Shown here one piece after another: positions 26,831 to 36,440 of a stretch of DNA of 55,447 bases. The translations under genes and the position numbers were made by a program. Positions within the stretch are counted from its first letter, which is position 1; every line of letters begins with the position of its first letter. The stretch spans positions 20,396 to 75,842 of the forward strand of contig JARGOF010000022.1 of assembly GCA_029212415.1 (NCBI GenBank), written 5' to 3'. Source of the stretch: Rhizobiaceae bacterium (GTDB lineage: Bacteria > Pseudomonadota > Alphaproteobacteria > Rhizobiales > Rhizobiaceae). Below the pieces are notes generated by a model. It did not search any database. It saw nothing but the letters and a program-made list of their open reading frames with translations, and was not told the origin of the DNA.

Positions 26831-28261
26831 ATGGAACCCGAGGGACTCGGGCGTGAGGAAACGGACGTGGACAAGCGCTGGAGCCTTATCCGCGCAGCAC
26901 TCACGATCAGCCGGCCACTGGGTGCGGTTTCCGCGATTTTCGCTTTATCGGCCCTGGCCGGTTACTTTGGAAGCATCGAGACCCTCTATCGTCCGATCGC
27001 CGGCGGGCCGGCCACGAACCCATTAACGGCAACGACCTTCCTTATGCTGGGGAGCGGCATTGCGCTTGGGCGCGGCCACTATGGCCTATGGCTGCAGCGC
27101 ATTTTGGGGTTTGCCGGGCTGGTATTGACGGCTTCTGTCTTGCTTGATGCCAAAATCGGCACGGATATTTCCAAAACATTCATGCTCTTTCAAGACCAGG
27201 TGATGCAGGATCTGGCGCAGGGTAAAAGCAACAATATGGGCGTCAATTCGGCCATTTTTCTGCTTTTGTCCTCGCTGGCACTTACGCTAAACAGTTTACG
27301 CAAGATCAACATCGCGCAGGCGGCGGCATTCCTGGCGACCGCCATACCGATGATTTCCCTTGCCGGTTACGCCTACGGTATCAAAGATTTCTATGGTCAG
27401 ATGTCAATGGTAACGGCGACCGCCGGCGTCGCGCTGTCCATCTCAACGCTTTCCATGACAGCGCACAATGGCGCATTAAAAGCGGTGCTCAGCCCTTACA
27501 TCGGCGGCAGCATCGCACGTGTACAGGTGTTTCTCGGCATCATTGTGCCTTTTTCCGTCGGCTTTCTGATCATCAAGACGCTGGTGAATTCAGGTGAAGG
27601 CGATTTCCTGGGCATCTACGTTGTCGCGATCAGCTGGTTCATCATCATTCTGGTTTGCGCCAGTGCAGTGGTGCAGGAAAGGGTCGATAGCAAACGCAGG
27701 GCGGCAGAGAAGAAGTTGCTTTTTGTCGCCATGAATGACCCGCTGACCCGCCTGCCCAACCGACGGAAATTCTTTGAAGTTGGCGCACGCGAAATGCAGC
27801 GGCGCAAGCGAACCGGGGCAGATTTATGTGTGCTGATGATCGACATTGATCACTTCAAGAAAGTGAACGATACGGCAGGGCACGCCAAGGGTGACGAGAT
27901 TCTCATGACAATCGCCACAGTGCTGGTCGACTCCCTGCGGGCCGTCGATCTGCCCGGGCGGCTTGGCGGCGAGGAATTCGCGGTACTGCTTGCGGACACC
28001 TCACTTGTAGGAGCGCAACGGGTAGCAGAAAAAATCCGGCAGAATATAGAGGCCACCCCCATCGAAGGATGGACGGATATATATGGCCCGATAACGGTGT
28101 CAATCGGTTGCGCCGGCGCAGAGGGCAAAAGTGACCTGGATGATATTCTGTCAGCCGCCGATGAAGCGCTTTACCGGGCAAAAGAACAGGGCCGAAACCG
28201 CGTGACAATTTCCGAATCGGGTTCATCGGCGAAGTTGCTCGAAGTTGCCAAAGATGGGTGA
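26831..28261 (+). CDS. Membrane-bound diguanylate cyclase (GGDEF domain)
   Basis: Makes cyclic di-GMP from two GTP. The 476-residue product has an N-terminal membrane part of about seven or eight hydrophobic segments (residues 20-270) and a C-terminal GGDEF domain with the active motif GGEEF near residue 379. RAVD lies exactly five residues before GGEEF, so the inhibitory RxxD site is intact and product feedback is expected. The start is uncertain: ATG 26831 has GAAGG seven bases upstream; an in-frame ATG at 26771 would add 20 residues but has a run of Gs directly against it. It stands between two unrelated blocks. Confidence 0.9.
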   Translation: MEPEGLGREETDVDKRWSLIRAALTISRPLGAVSAIFALSALAGYFGSIETLYRPIAGGPATNPLTATTFLMLGSGIALGRGHYGLWLQRILGFAGLVLTASVLLDAKIGTDISKTFMLFQDQVMQDLAQGKSNNMGVNSAIFLLLSSLALTLNSLRKINIAQAAAFLATAIPMISLAGYAYGIKDFYGQMSMVTATAGVALSISTLSMTAHNGALKAVLSPYIGGSIARVQVFLGIIVPFSVGFLIIKTLVNSGEGDFLGIYVVAISWFIIILVCASAVVQERVDSKRRAAEKKLLFVAMNDPLTRLPNRRKFFEVGAREMQRRKRTGADLCVLMIDIDHFKKVNDTAGHAKGDEILMTIATVLVDSLRAVDLPGRLGGEEFAVLLADTSLVGAQRVAEKIRQNIEATPIEGWTDIYGPITVSIGCAGAEGKSDLDDILSAADEALYRAKEQGRNRVTISESGSSAKLLEVAKDG

Positions 28262-28465
28262 AGTGACCGATCAACTGCTTGGTGAAACCCAGGCCAAGAA
28301 CTTGCAGCGGCGACAAAGGCCCAGACATAAAACCAGTTAAGGCCAGAGGCATTGCGGCTTGCCAAACGCTCCGCTTGTCTTCATCACCGCAAGCAGCTGT
28401 GATACAGCTTTTGAGATCAATCCATTTGTTCACCGCAACGTCGGACTGCAAAAAGGGCCCTCACC

Positions 28466-30028
28466 GTGATGACCATTTTCTCTCCAGACGGGTGGCGCGT
28501 GCCACAATGGCTGTTTGTCTTCTGCATGGTTTTCAGTCTTGGTCTGCATGCCAATCCCGCACGGTCAGAGACAGAGCCACAGCTTACCCGGGAACAGCTG
28601 AACGCAGATCTGAACAATGCCTATGAATTGCTGAGAAAGATTCAACCCAATTTCACCGCACACAAAAGCACCAAAGAACTGAAGGCGCTCCGCGATCGGC
28701 TGATCGCATCATCAACTGACACCAACAGTCTTGATGATGCCTATCTGAAATTGACCGAATTGATTGGCGCCGTCTGTGATGAGCACACCTATATCGAAAA
28801 AAGCGAACAGAATCCGGCGCTAATGCAAGGTGGCTGGCAATGGCATGCTGAACCATTGATTGTTCACAATGGCAAACTTTACATCGAATCGAGTGAAACA
28901 AAACGTTCCAACGAGGTGCTGGAAATCAACGGCATTCAAGGCCCCATGATTGCAGCGGAAATTGCCAAACGCGTCCCCAGCGACGGTTGTTTCAGGAGCG
29001 GAACACTGTTTGTAAACGAAAGTCTGATCGTCAGTGCACCCGTTTTCGATGCCCTTGTCGGTAAACCGGAAAAATATCAAATCAAATATCTTAGTTCGAA
29101 AAATCGCTATCCAAGGGAGAGGGAAGTAACAGCCGTAACAGCCTATGTTGCGACCAATTATATGAAGCGGTTTATCCTATATGGCATGGGTGAAAAGAGG
29201 ATTGAATTCCTCAACAACAATCTGACAAAGCGTGACCTTGGTCCCTCTGTTGCAAAAGCCAATCTCGATTACCGCATTTCGAAACGCCGAAATATAGCCT
29301 ATGTGGACGTTGGAGAATTTGACGATTTGTCTTCCGCGAAAGATGGCATTGAGCTTGTCATGCGCGATATCATCAAAAGCAATCCCGATGCGCTGTTCCT
29401 GGACCTGACCGCCAGCCCCGGCGGCTCTGTGGAAACAGCACAATTTTTGATGGCCTTCCTGCTGCCACGCGCCCATCGGCTCCATAGCAAAGCGCTCTTC
29501 AAGAGCATTTCGAAAAAACCTCCGCCCCAATTCGAATTTATTGACGAAAAAGCATTGGAGCGGAGAACCAGCATGATCAATTTCTTCAGGCGCGTTAAAT
29601 CCCGCAAAGGCATCCGAAGCGCGCCCATCATGCGCAGATCTTTCGGCAAACCCGACTACAAGGGCCCGATCGTCGTTCTGGTGGGCCCGCGCACCCACTC
29701 AAGCGCCACCATGGTGGCCGCCAATCTGAGACGGTTGCGCAAGGCAAAAATCGTCGGCAATCTGACGGCATCGGATGTCGCAACATCCTGTGCTCAGGCC
29801 TCTGGCTTTGTTCTGCTCGAACACAGCAAATTCCGGCTTCATGTTCCCGAATTGTGTTTTCAAAGTCCCGAAAATACAATCGACGGCCAGAGTGCACTTT
29901 TTGCGGATATCCCGGTTGATGTCTTCAACTGGAAATCTACCAAACTGCCAACAAAAATATTGCGAACCGCGCTGGAGCACTTCGACCGCTCGCGCAAAAT
30001 TGCGCTGGATACCGCTTCAGCCAAGTAG
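28466..30028 (+). CDS. Exported S41-peptidase-like protein, copy 1 (nucleophile Ser present)
   Basis: A 520-residue protein of the S41 (C-terminal-processing/tricorn-like) protease fold. A signal peptide is visible (WLFVFCMVFSLGLHANPARSE). A conserved N-terminal helical region (QLTREQLNADLNNAYELL, QPNFT) precedes the protease core: DALFLDLTASPGGS, VVLVGPRTHSSATMVAANL with Ser413 as predicted nucleophile, then IVGNLTASD. No PDZ domain is recognised, so it is the PDZ-less type. GTG 28466 is matched by the start position of copy 2; ATG 28469 is equally possible. The substrate is unknown; it is probably periplasmic. It is AT-richer than its neighbours. Confidence 0.85.
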   Translation: MMTIFSPDGWRVPQWLFVFCMVFSLGLHANPARSETEPQLTREQLNADLNNAYELLRKIQPNFTAHKSTKELKALRDRLIASSTDTNSLDDAYLKLTELIGAVCDEHTYIEKSEQNPALMQGGWQWHAEPLIVHNGKLYIESSETKRSNEVLEINGIQGPMIAAEIAKRVPSDGCFRSGTLFVNESLIVSAPVFDALVGKPEKYQIKYLSSKNRYPREREVTAVTAYVATNYMKRFILYGMGEKRIEFLNNNLTKRDLGPSVAKANLDYRISKRRNIAYVDVGEFDDLSSAKDGIELVMRDIIKSNPDALFLDLTASPGGSVETAQFLMAFLLPRAHRLHSKALFKSISKKPPPQFEFIDEKALERRTSMINFFRRVKSRKGIRSAPIMRRSFGKPDYKGPIVVLVGPRTHSSATMVAANLRRLRKAKIVGNLTASDVATSCAQASGFVLLEHSKFRLHVPELCFQSPENTIDGQSALFADIPVDVFNWKSTKLPTKILRTALEHFDRSRKIALDTASAK

Positions 30029-30676
30029 AAGGCTGCTCTGGCATTACCGCCCCTTTCCTGCGGTGCTCAGCCGATGACTGCGAGGAAAAAATGCACGGGC
30101 AGCAGTGTGACAACCAAACCATTTTACATCCGGAGGCGCAAACCAATGGCGAGGCAATCAGAAGCCGAAAATACGAATCGACAAGAACAAGCACGGCACT
30201 TCTAACCGAAAAACTCATCTATTTCGCGCGACAACGGCACGATCGGGTCCCACCTTGGTTATGGACATATATCGATGAAAGGCCAATATGAGTGTCTGTG
30301 GACTACCCAGAACCAAACACCTAATGAACTGCATAAATTCTACCCGAGAAGACCGAAAAAATGGGAGGATTGCACGTGCACTTGTTGTAGGCAGCCCCCA
30401 CGGCCTGCAAGCTGCCTTTAGCGCCTCCGGAAAAGTGCCAACCGGGTAGCCGCGCATCAAAGCGGTGGCCATAATAACGGATCGATGCGGCTTTACATCT
30501 GCCCTGTGAAAATGGGAAGTTCACGGCACACAACAAGCTTGCATACACTTAGTCACGCAGCATGATGAGTGGCGGAGCAACCCGAGGCATGGCTTCATAT
30601 CCGGCAGGAGACAGAGCAATGCTTTTGAGGCCAACCATTTGTGCAATGACACACCAGAGGGCAAAAGGGTCTCGTC
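30029..30676. other. Spacer between the two S41-like genes
   Basis: The longest gap in the window. A 53-codon plus-strand frame (30288-30449, ATG preceded by AAAGG) encodes RIARALVVGSPHGLQAAFSA but has no recognisable family; I rate it chance or a remnant. The last about 65 bases resemble the leader of copy 1 (GCTTTTGAG, CCATTTGT and AAAGGG in the same order), so the duplication included upstream DNA. Confidence 0.45.
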
Positions 30677-32215
30677 TTGAAAAGCGTTTACGCATCATCC
30701 ACGAGATTTTCCACAATCTGCCTGATGTTCTTGTGGGTGGTTCTCTGTCTTGGGGTACAGGTGACCGAAGCGCAGTCTACGCTCAAATTTCAGCTCACAA
30801 AACAACAGCTGATTGAGGATTTGACAACAACCTATGAATTGCTGGAGCAGTTGCAACCCAACTTCACCAAGCACAAAAACGCCGGAGAATTGAAGGCGCT
30901 TCGTGATCAACTGATCGCATCTGTAAAGCAGAGCAACAGCGCAGATGAGGCCTTTCTAAAACTGACTGAATTGACCGGTGCCGTCTGTGACGAGCACACG
31001 ACGGTTATCAAACGAGAGCGTTACTGGAACTATGTGCCCGCCGGATGGCCATGGTATGACGAGCCGTTGGTTGTCAAGGGCGGCAAACTCTACATTGAAT
31101 TGAGTACGGCCAAAAACAAGGTCGAGGTTGTTGAAATCAATGGCATTGAAGGATCGTATATCGCATCTCAGATCGCAATTCGCATGCCGAATGATGGTTG
31201 CCTGCAAACGGGAGCCCTCTTCATCATCGATAAGCTCGGCGTCTCCGGCCACATTTTCAATGCCCTCGTCGGTAAGCAGGATTCATACCGGGTACGATAT
31301 CTGGATCCGCATGATTCAACCCCAAAAGATCTGGAGATCATTCCCCGGACAGCAAATGCAAACCATATTTCTCAACGTGCATTCTTCAAAAAACGTTCAC
31401 ACCGTACAAATTATGAATATTCGACCAACAAGTTCTTCCATCGCCTGCTCGATCCGGCCATGGAAAAAGCAAATCTGAATTACTTTTTTTCGATACCCAG
31501 AAACATCGCCTATCTCAGGGTTGGCGAGTTTGAGCTGATGGCGACCGCAAAAGAGGGCATAGAGCTTGTCATGCGCGATATTATCACGAAGAATCCAGAT
31601 GCTCTTTTCCTTGATCTTACAGGCAGCCCGGGTGGCTATAGCAGATCAACGCAATTCTTGATGTCCTTTCTGTTGCCCCGTGCGCATCGGTTGAACAGTA
31701 AGATGTTGATCAAAAATGTCTCCAAAGAGCCTCCTGCCAATTTTCAGTATTTTGATAAAACGGCGGAGGACAACAGAGACCATAATATCCAATATTTCAA
31801 GAAGATAAGACCCCGCAGAGGAATACGCAGCGCTCCTGTCAAGAAGCAATCCTTTGGCAGACCCGACTATAAAGGAAAAATTTATGTTCTCGTTGGGCCC
31901 TGGACCCGTTCAAACGCGACGAATGTCGCTTCTAATCTGAAGAGGCTGCGCAACGCTACCATCGTCGGCAATGTGACCGCCTCCAATGTCAAAACAACCT
32001 GCGCAAGAGCCAACGGATCCATTCGTCTCGAACAAAGCGGCTTCCGGCTTTATGTTCCTGAACTATGCTTTGAAAGCCCCGAAAATGGAACAAACGGCCA
32101 GAGCGACCTCGTGCCTGATATCCCGGTCGACATTTTCAATATGGCGTTGGTCACTCTGGAGGCGACGGTTCTGACAACCGCATTGGATCATTTTGATGAT
32201 TCGCGGGCGGATTGA
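30677..32215 (+). CDS. Exported S41-peptidase-like protein, copy 2 (Ser413 replaced by Asn)
   Basis: A tandem paralogue of the preceding gene, 512 residues, with the same architecture and numbering. The signal peptide is ICLMFLWVVLCLGVQVTEAQ. The core keeps DALFLDLTGSPGG and YVLVGPWTRSNATNVASNL, but the residue aligned with the predicted nucleophile Ser413 is Asn413 (codon AAC). If the alignment is right this is a pseudoenzyme, perhaps a binding partner, inhibitor or regulator of copy 1. The start is TTG 30677 with AAAGGG upstream, matching the GTG of copy 1. The gene is open throughout, so it is not simply decaying. It ends 41 bases from the convergent sugar-permease gene. Confidence 0.85.
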   Translation: MKSVYASSTRFSTICLMFLWVVLCLGVQVTEAQSTLKFQLTKQQLIEDLTTTYELLEQLQPNFTKHKNAGELKALRDQLIASVKQSNSADEAFLKLTELTGAVCDEHTTVIKRERYWNYVPAGWPWYDEPLVVKGGKLYIELSTAKNKVEVVEINGIEGSYIASQIAIRMPNDGCLQTGALFIIDKLGVSGHIFNALVGKQDSYRVRYLDPHDSTPKDLEIIPRTANANHISQRAFFKKRSHRTNYEYSTNKFFHRLLDPAMEKANLNYFFSIPRNIAYLRVGEFELMATAKEGIELVMRDIITKNPDALFLDLTGSPGGYSRSTQFLMSFLLPRAHRLNSKMLIKNVSKEPPANFQYFDKTAEDNRDHNIQYFKKIRPRRGIRSAPVKKQSFGRPDYKGKIYVLVGPWTRSNATNVASNLKRLRNATIVGNVTASNVKTTCARANGSIRLEQSGFRLYVPELCFESPENGTNGQSDLVPDIPVDIFNMALVTLEATVLTTALDHFDDSRAD

Positions 32216-32256
32216 GGCCCTTTTCCAATTCAAATTCCTTCCGCCAGCCCCTCCCC

Positions 32257-33192
32257 CTACCGTCGCTTTCCGGCAGCGCTGATGCCGATGGCCGCCAGTA
32301 TGATCAGTCCGGTTGTCAGGTCGCGATAGAACGGATCGGCGTTGAGAATGTTGAAGCCATTGTTGATCAGCGCCAGCAACAATACGCCGGCGACGCTGCG
32401 CCAGATCGCCCCCGAACCGCCATAGATGCTGGTGCCCCCCAGGATGACCGCGGCAATGGCCTGCAGTTCCATGCCGGCACCGGCTGACGCCTGCCCCATC
32501 GAGATGCGGGACACCGAAATGGACGAGGCAAGGCCTGCCGCAAGACCCGCCAGAGCAAAGGTCGATATCTTGATGCGGTTGGTGCGGATGCCCGACAGGA
32601 TCGATGCTTCTTCATTGCCGCCAACGGAGAGCACCTTGCGGCCATAGGTCGTGCGGGTCAGGACGAACGTCAGGATCAGCGCAAAGGCGATCATGACCCA
32701 GACCGCAATAAAGACGCCGCCGAAACTGCCACGGCCGAGCCAGGTAAATTCCGCCATGCGCACGGGAATCAACCGGCCGTCGGAAATCACCACCGCAACG
32801 CCTTTGAAAATAAGGCTGGTCGCAATGGTGGCGAGGAAGGAATGCACGTGCAGCAAAGTGATTGCCAGACCATTGAGCATACCCAGGCAAAGGCCGACGA
32901 CGGGGGCCATCATCAGCCCGAAATAGGGATCGACATTCAACGCCAGCCAGGCCGAGCATACCGAACCCATGGCGAAAATTGCCCCGACCGAGAGGTCAAA
33001 GCCGCCGGCAATGATGACGAATGTCATGGCCGAGGCCATGATCGCCAATGGCGCGTTCTGATTGAGAATGTTCAGCAGATTGCGAATGGTAAGGAAACTG
33101 TCAGACATCAGGCTCAGCACGATCATCAGGACAATAATCATGATCAAAACGGCATAGTTCTGAAAAAACCGGGTGAGTGTTACGAATGTCAT
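32257..33192 (-). CDS. Ribose-type ABC transporter permease (RbsC family)
   Basis: Membrane subunit of a CUT2-type importer, 311 residues with about nine hydrophobic segments. Typical blocks: SDSFLTIRNLLNILNQ, MTFVIIAGGFDLSVGAI and TTYGRKVLSVGGNEEASILSGI. It overlaps the ATPase stop as ATGA and is the last gene of the operon with the HyuA/HyuB pair. CUT2 transporters carry sugars but also purines, autoinducers and other cyclic compounds, so the substrate may be the ring compound opened by HyuA/HyuB (inference). Confidence 0.93.
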   Translation of the reverse strand: MTFVTLTRFFQNYAVLIMIIVLMIVLSLMSDSFLTIRNLLNILNQNAPLAIMASAMTFVIIAGGFDLSVGAIFAMGSVCSAWLALNVDPYFGLMMAPVVGLCLGMLNGLAITLLHVHSFLATIATSLIFKGVAVVISDGRLIPVRMAEFTWLGRGSFGGVFIAVWVMIAFALILTFVLTRTTYGRKVLSVGGNEEASILSGIRTNRIKISTFALAGLAAGLASSISVSRISMGQASAGAGMELQAIAAVILGGTSIYGGSGAIWRSVAGVLLLALINNGFNILNADPFYRDLTTGLIILAAIGISAAGKRR

Positions 33193-34721
33193 GAAGCTTC
33201 TTCCAATTTGCCGGTGCCCTGGTGCCTGAACAGCGCAGCCAGGACCTCCGCCACGTCGCTTGTCGCAGGATCGATTTCCTCAACGATCCTGCCACGGTCA
33301 ACAAGATAGGCACGGTGCGCAAGCCCCAGAACCTCTTCTATTTCGCTCGAAATCAGCAGGACGGCAGCGCCCTTTTCAGCCAATTCCGCGATGGCATTGT
33401 GAATTGTTTCGCGCGCGCCCACATCAACACCGCGGCTCGGCTCATCAAGCAGGATGACCCGCGGATCTTCCATCAGCCATTTGCTGATCAGGACCTTTTG
33501 CTGGTTGCCGCCCGAATAGTTCAAAATATTGCCATCCAGATCCGCAGGACGAACGCTGAAATGATCGATCAGCTTCCCTGCGCGCAGACGCTCCAGGCCA
33601 GACCGGATGATGCCTGCCAGCGAGAATTGCGACAGATGGGGCAAGGTCATGTTTGCACAAACGGGAATGGTCATTACCAGACCCTGTTTGCGCCGGTCCT
33701 CCGGCACCATGACCATGCCCAGATCATTGGACTTTGCAACGGATGCCTTGCCGTAGGCTGCGCCCTCCAGCACAACCTCACCGGAGGTTGCCGGGTCTGC
33801 GCCAATGATTGCCCGGGCAATTTCACTGCGTCCGCTGCCGACAAGGCCGATCAGTCCGACGATCTCACCCTTGTTGACGTGTAATGTCGCTCCGTTGGCG
33901 CCGTTGCGGCTGGCAATGCCGGTAACCTGCAGCGCGGCCGTCCTGTTGGCTGGTATCTTCTTTTGCGGAAAGGGCGTTTCAGTCTTTCCGTCGCCCAGCA
34001 TGGCGGAAACCAGACTGGATTTTGTTTCCTGCGCCGTTATCTTTGTCGCCACCAGCGCGCCGTCACGCAAAACGGTCACACGGTCGGTGGTTTCCATGAT
34101 GTCATCGAGGAAATGCGACACATAGATCACCGTGCGGCCTTCATCGCGCAACGCCTTCATGGCCTCGTGCAATTGTGTGATCTCACCCTTTGAAAGAGAT
34201 GATGTGGGCTCATCCATGACGATGACCTTGGCATGGCGGGCCAGGGCGCGCAGGATTTCGATTTTCTGCTGATCGGCGATTGGCAGCGTGGACACGACGG
34301 CATTGGGCTGCAATTGAAAGCCGCTGGATGCCATGAGGGCGTCAAGGCGCGCTGCCTCTGTGGTTTTCAGGACACCGAAACGGTGTTCCTCGATGCCCAG
34401 AAACACGTTCTGGGCAACGGTCAGATCCGGGACCAGTTGCAGTTCCTGATGCATGATGGCCACCCCGCGTGCCAGGGCAGCAGGCGGGTTCCAGGGATGC
34501 GCCCGGGTTCCAAAAACCTCAAGGGTGCCGGCTGAAGCGGAATAGTAACCTCCCAGCACCTTGCCGAGGGTCGATTTGCCCGCGCCGTTCTCACCGATCA
34601 ATCCGTGAATTTCGCCCGGCATGATATCAAGCGTCACATCACGCAGCACGGAGATGCCACCGAACGCAACGCCAATGCCTTTGGCTCTGATCGCTGGCAC
34701 TGTTGTTGCGTTGGTGTTCAT
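33189..34721 (-). CDS. Ribose-type ABC transporter ATPase (RbsA family, duplicated)
   Basis: A 510-residue ATPase with two tandem domains. Domain 1 has Walker A GENGAGKST and Walker B VIVMDEPTSSL, with the signature in ADQQKIEILRAL; domain 2 has the degenerate Walker A GLVGSGRSE normal for the family and the signature NYSGGNQQKVLISKWL. It begins 12 bases after hyuB and overlaps the permease. It energises uptake at the cytoplasmic side. Confidence 0.94.
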   Translation of the reverse strand: MNTNATTVPAIRAKGIGVAFGGISVLRDVTLDIMPGEIHGLIGENGAGKSTLGKVLGGYYSASAGTLEVFGTRAHPWNPPAALARGVAIMHQELQLVPDLTVAQNVFLGIEEHRFGVLKTTEAARLDALMASSGFQLQPNAVVSTLPIADQQKIEILRALARHAKVIVMDEPTSSLSKGEITQLHEAMKALRDEGRTVIYVSHFLDDIMETTDRVTVLRDGALVATKITAQETKSSLVSAMLGDGKTETPFPQKKIPANRTAALQVTGIASRNGANGATLHVNKGEIVGLIGLVGSGRSEIARAIIGADPATSGEVVLEGAAYGKASVAKSNDLGMVMVPEDRRKQGLVMTIPVCANMTLPHLSQFSLAGIIRSGLERLRAGKLIDHFSVRPADLDGNILNYSGGNQQKVLISKWLMEDPRVILLDEPSRGVDVGARETIHNAIAELAEKGAAVLLISSEIEEVLGLAHRAYLVDRGRIVEEIDPATSDVAEVLAALFRHQGTGKLEEAS

Positions 34722-34733
34722 TTGCCCGCCCTG

Positions 34734-36440
34734 TCAGACCCGGGGCTCGCAGGCGGCAATATCCACCTGCAAGTCATCGTTGATCCTGACGCCATAGACG
34801 TCCCATGCCGCCTGGCGGGAAACATAGCCCTGCCGCACGTCAGACAGGACCTCGTCAAAGGGACGGGACCTGGCGTTGCCATTGCCGCCCCCGCCGCCGG
34901 TCATCGTCTGAAAGACCGTACCGGCCTCAAAGGCCCGGGCGCGCATTTTCAAAGGATGTTCGGTAGAGCCGTCGGGAAGGGTGATCTCGATATAGGGTCC
35001 GGCGCCATCGCCGCCGCCATTGAGGCCCCAGGCTGGCGTTTTGCTGCGCTCGAACCACAGGGCTGAATAACATCCCTCCAGCATCTTGTAGCGCCGCACG
35101 ACACCGCAGCCGCCGCGATAGCGGCCTGCACCGCCGCTGTCTGCACGGATCGAGAATTCCTCGAGCCTGACCGGAAACTTTGTCTCATAGACTTCGGCCG
35201 GGATGTTGCGAAAACCACCATTGACCAGATTGATCAGGGCGCTTGTTCCGTCGCTGTCGGCGCGTCCGCCCCAGCCGCCCGCTGTGGGCTCCAGCGCAAA
35301 CCATTGTCCGCGTTTTGGATCGACCGAGAAAAAGCCCGCCACCATGGAGTCGCCGTAATGCGCGGCGGTGGAACGTTGTGGCATGGCCTCGGACATGCAG
35401 GAGATAAACAGATCGGCCAGCAAACCCAGTCCGGTGAAATACCATTCACAGGCCGCAGGCTCCTGCGCGTTGAACATGCAGGAATCGGGAATTGTCACGG
35501 ACATTGTCTCAAACGACCCGCCCGTGATCGCCCGATCGGGATTGATCATCGTCTTGTAGGCCAGGCGCAACAGGGATTCCGTCTGTTTCGCTCCGCAATT
35601 GACCGAACCGGGCACCGGTCCGGAAGAACCGGTCAGGTCAACCACCAGATTTTCGCCGCTGACGGTCAGGCTGAGCGCCACCTTGATGGGTTCGTCGCCG
35701 ACACCATCATTGTCCAGATAGCCCTCGCGCGACCAGGTGCCATCGGCAATCGCGGCAATGGCCTCGCGGTCCATGCGTCGCGCCTGTTCAAAGATATTCT
35801 GGCACGCTGCACGGTAGGTCTGACTGCCGATCCGATCCAGCAATTGCGCCAGACGCCGTTCACCGGTGCGGATGGCCGCAACCTGTGAGCCCAGATCACC
35901 AATGGTTGCATCAGGCAACCGTGTATTCAGCCGCAAATGATCGTACCATTCGCGCACCTGTTTTCCCTGACGGATGATGCGGGTCGGCCCGAGACGAAGC
36001 CCCTCCTGATAAATATTGGTCGAGCCCATGGTGGAACCGGGATCAATTGCGCCAATATCACCCCAATGGGCGCGGGCGGCACCAAAGCCCACCAGCTCTC
36101 CTTGATGGAATATCGGACCTATGGCCGTCACATCATGCAGATGGGTTCCCTGCATGTAGCTGTCATTCATGATGAAGATGTCGCCTTCTGCGATATCATC
36201 ACCATAATAATCCTTCACATGATGCACACATACATCAATGGCGCCGATGAACAGCGGCACGCCTGTGGACTGGCCCAGCATGTTGCCATGTTCGTCCATC
36301 AGCGCGACGGCGCTGTCCTTGCCTTCATAGATGACCGCTGAATGGGCGGAGCGCCACAGGGAGGCATTCATGTCTTCGGCGCAGGAAAGTACAAAATTGC
36401 GCACGACTTCCGTTGTGATGGGATCTGCTGTTGTGCTCAT
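34734..36440 (-). CDS. hyuB: Hydantoinase B / oxoprolinase family subunit
   Basis: A 568-residue HyuB-family protein (PF02538), the partner subunit of ATP-dependent hydantoinase, 5-oxoprolinase, acetone carboxylase or N-methylhydantoinase complexes. Typical segments: the opening DPITTEVVRNFVLSCAEDMN, the FIMNDSYMQGTHLHDVT region, and the glycine-rich RADSGGAGRYRGGCGVVRRY and GGGGGNG. It starts within the hyuA stop (ATGA overlap). The order hyuA-hyuB-ATPase-permease in one transcript ties the enzyme to the importer. The specific ring substrate cannot be read from sequence. Confidence 0.93.
   Translation of the reverse strand: MSTTADPITTEVVRNFVLSCAEDMNASLWRSAHSAVIYEGKDSAVALMDEHGNMLGQSTGVPLFIGAIDVCVHHVKDYYGDDIAEGDIFIMNDSYMQGTHLHDVTAIGPIFHQGELVGFGAARAHWGDIGAIDPGSTMGSTNIYQEGLRLGPTRIIRQGKQVREWYDHLRLNTRLPDATIGDLGSQVAAIRTGERRLAQLLDRIGSQTYRAACQNIFEQARRMDREAIAAIADGTWSREGYLDNDGVGDEPIKVALSLTVSGENLVVDLTGSSGPVPGSVNCGAKQTESLLRLAYKTMINPDRAITGGSFETMSVTIPDSCMFNAQEPAACEWYFTGLGLLADLFISCMSEAMPQRSTAAHYGDSMVAGFFSVDPKRGQWFALEPTAGGWGGRADSDGTSALINLVNGGFRNIPAEVYETKFPVRLEEFSIRADSGGAGRYRGGCGVVRRYKMLEGCYSALWFERSKTPAWGLNGGGDGAGPYIEITLPDGSTEHPLKMRARAFEAGTVFQTMTGGGGGNGNARSRPFDEVLSDVRQGYVSRQAAWDVYGVRINDDLQVDIAACEPRV

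Noticed and set aside
30288-30449. 53-codon frame with a reasonable ribosome site in the S41 spacer
   Set aside because: Short, no recognised family, and the surrounding spacer has no other sign of coding; kept only as a note.
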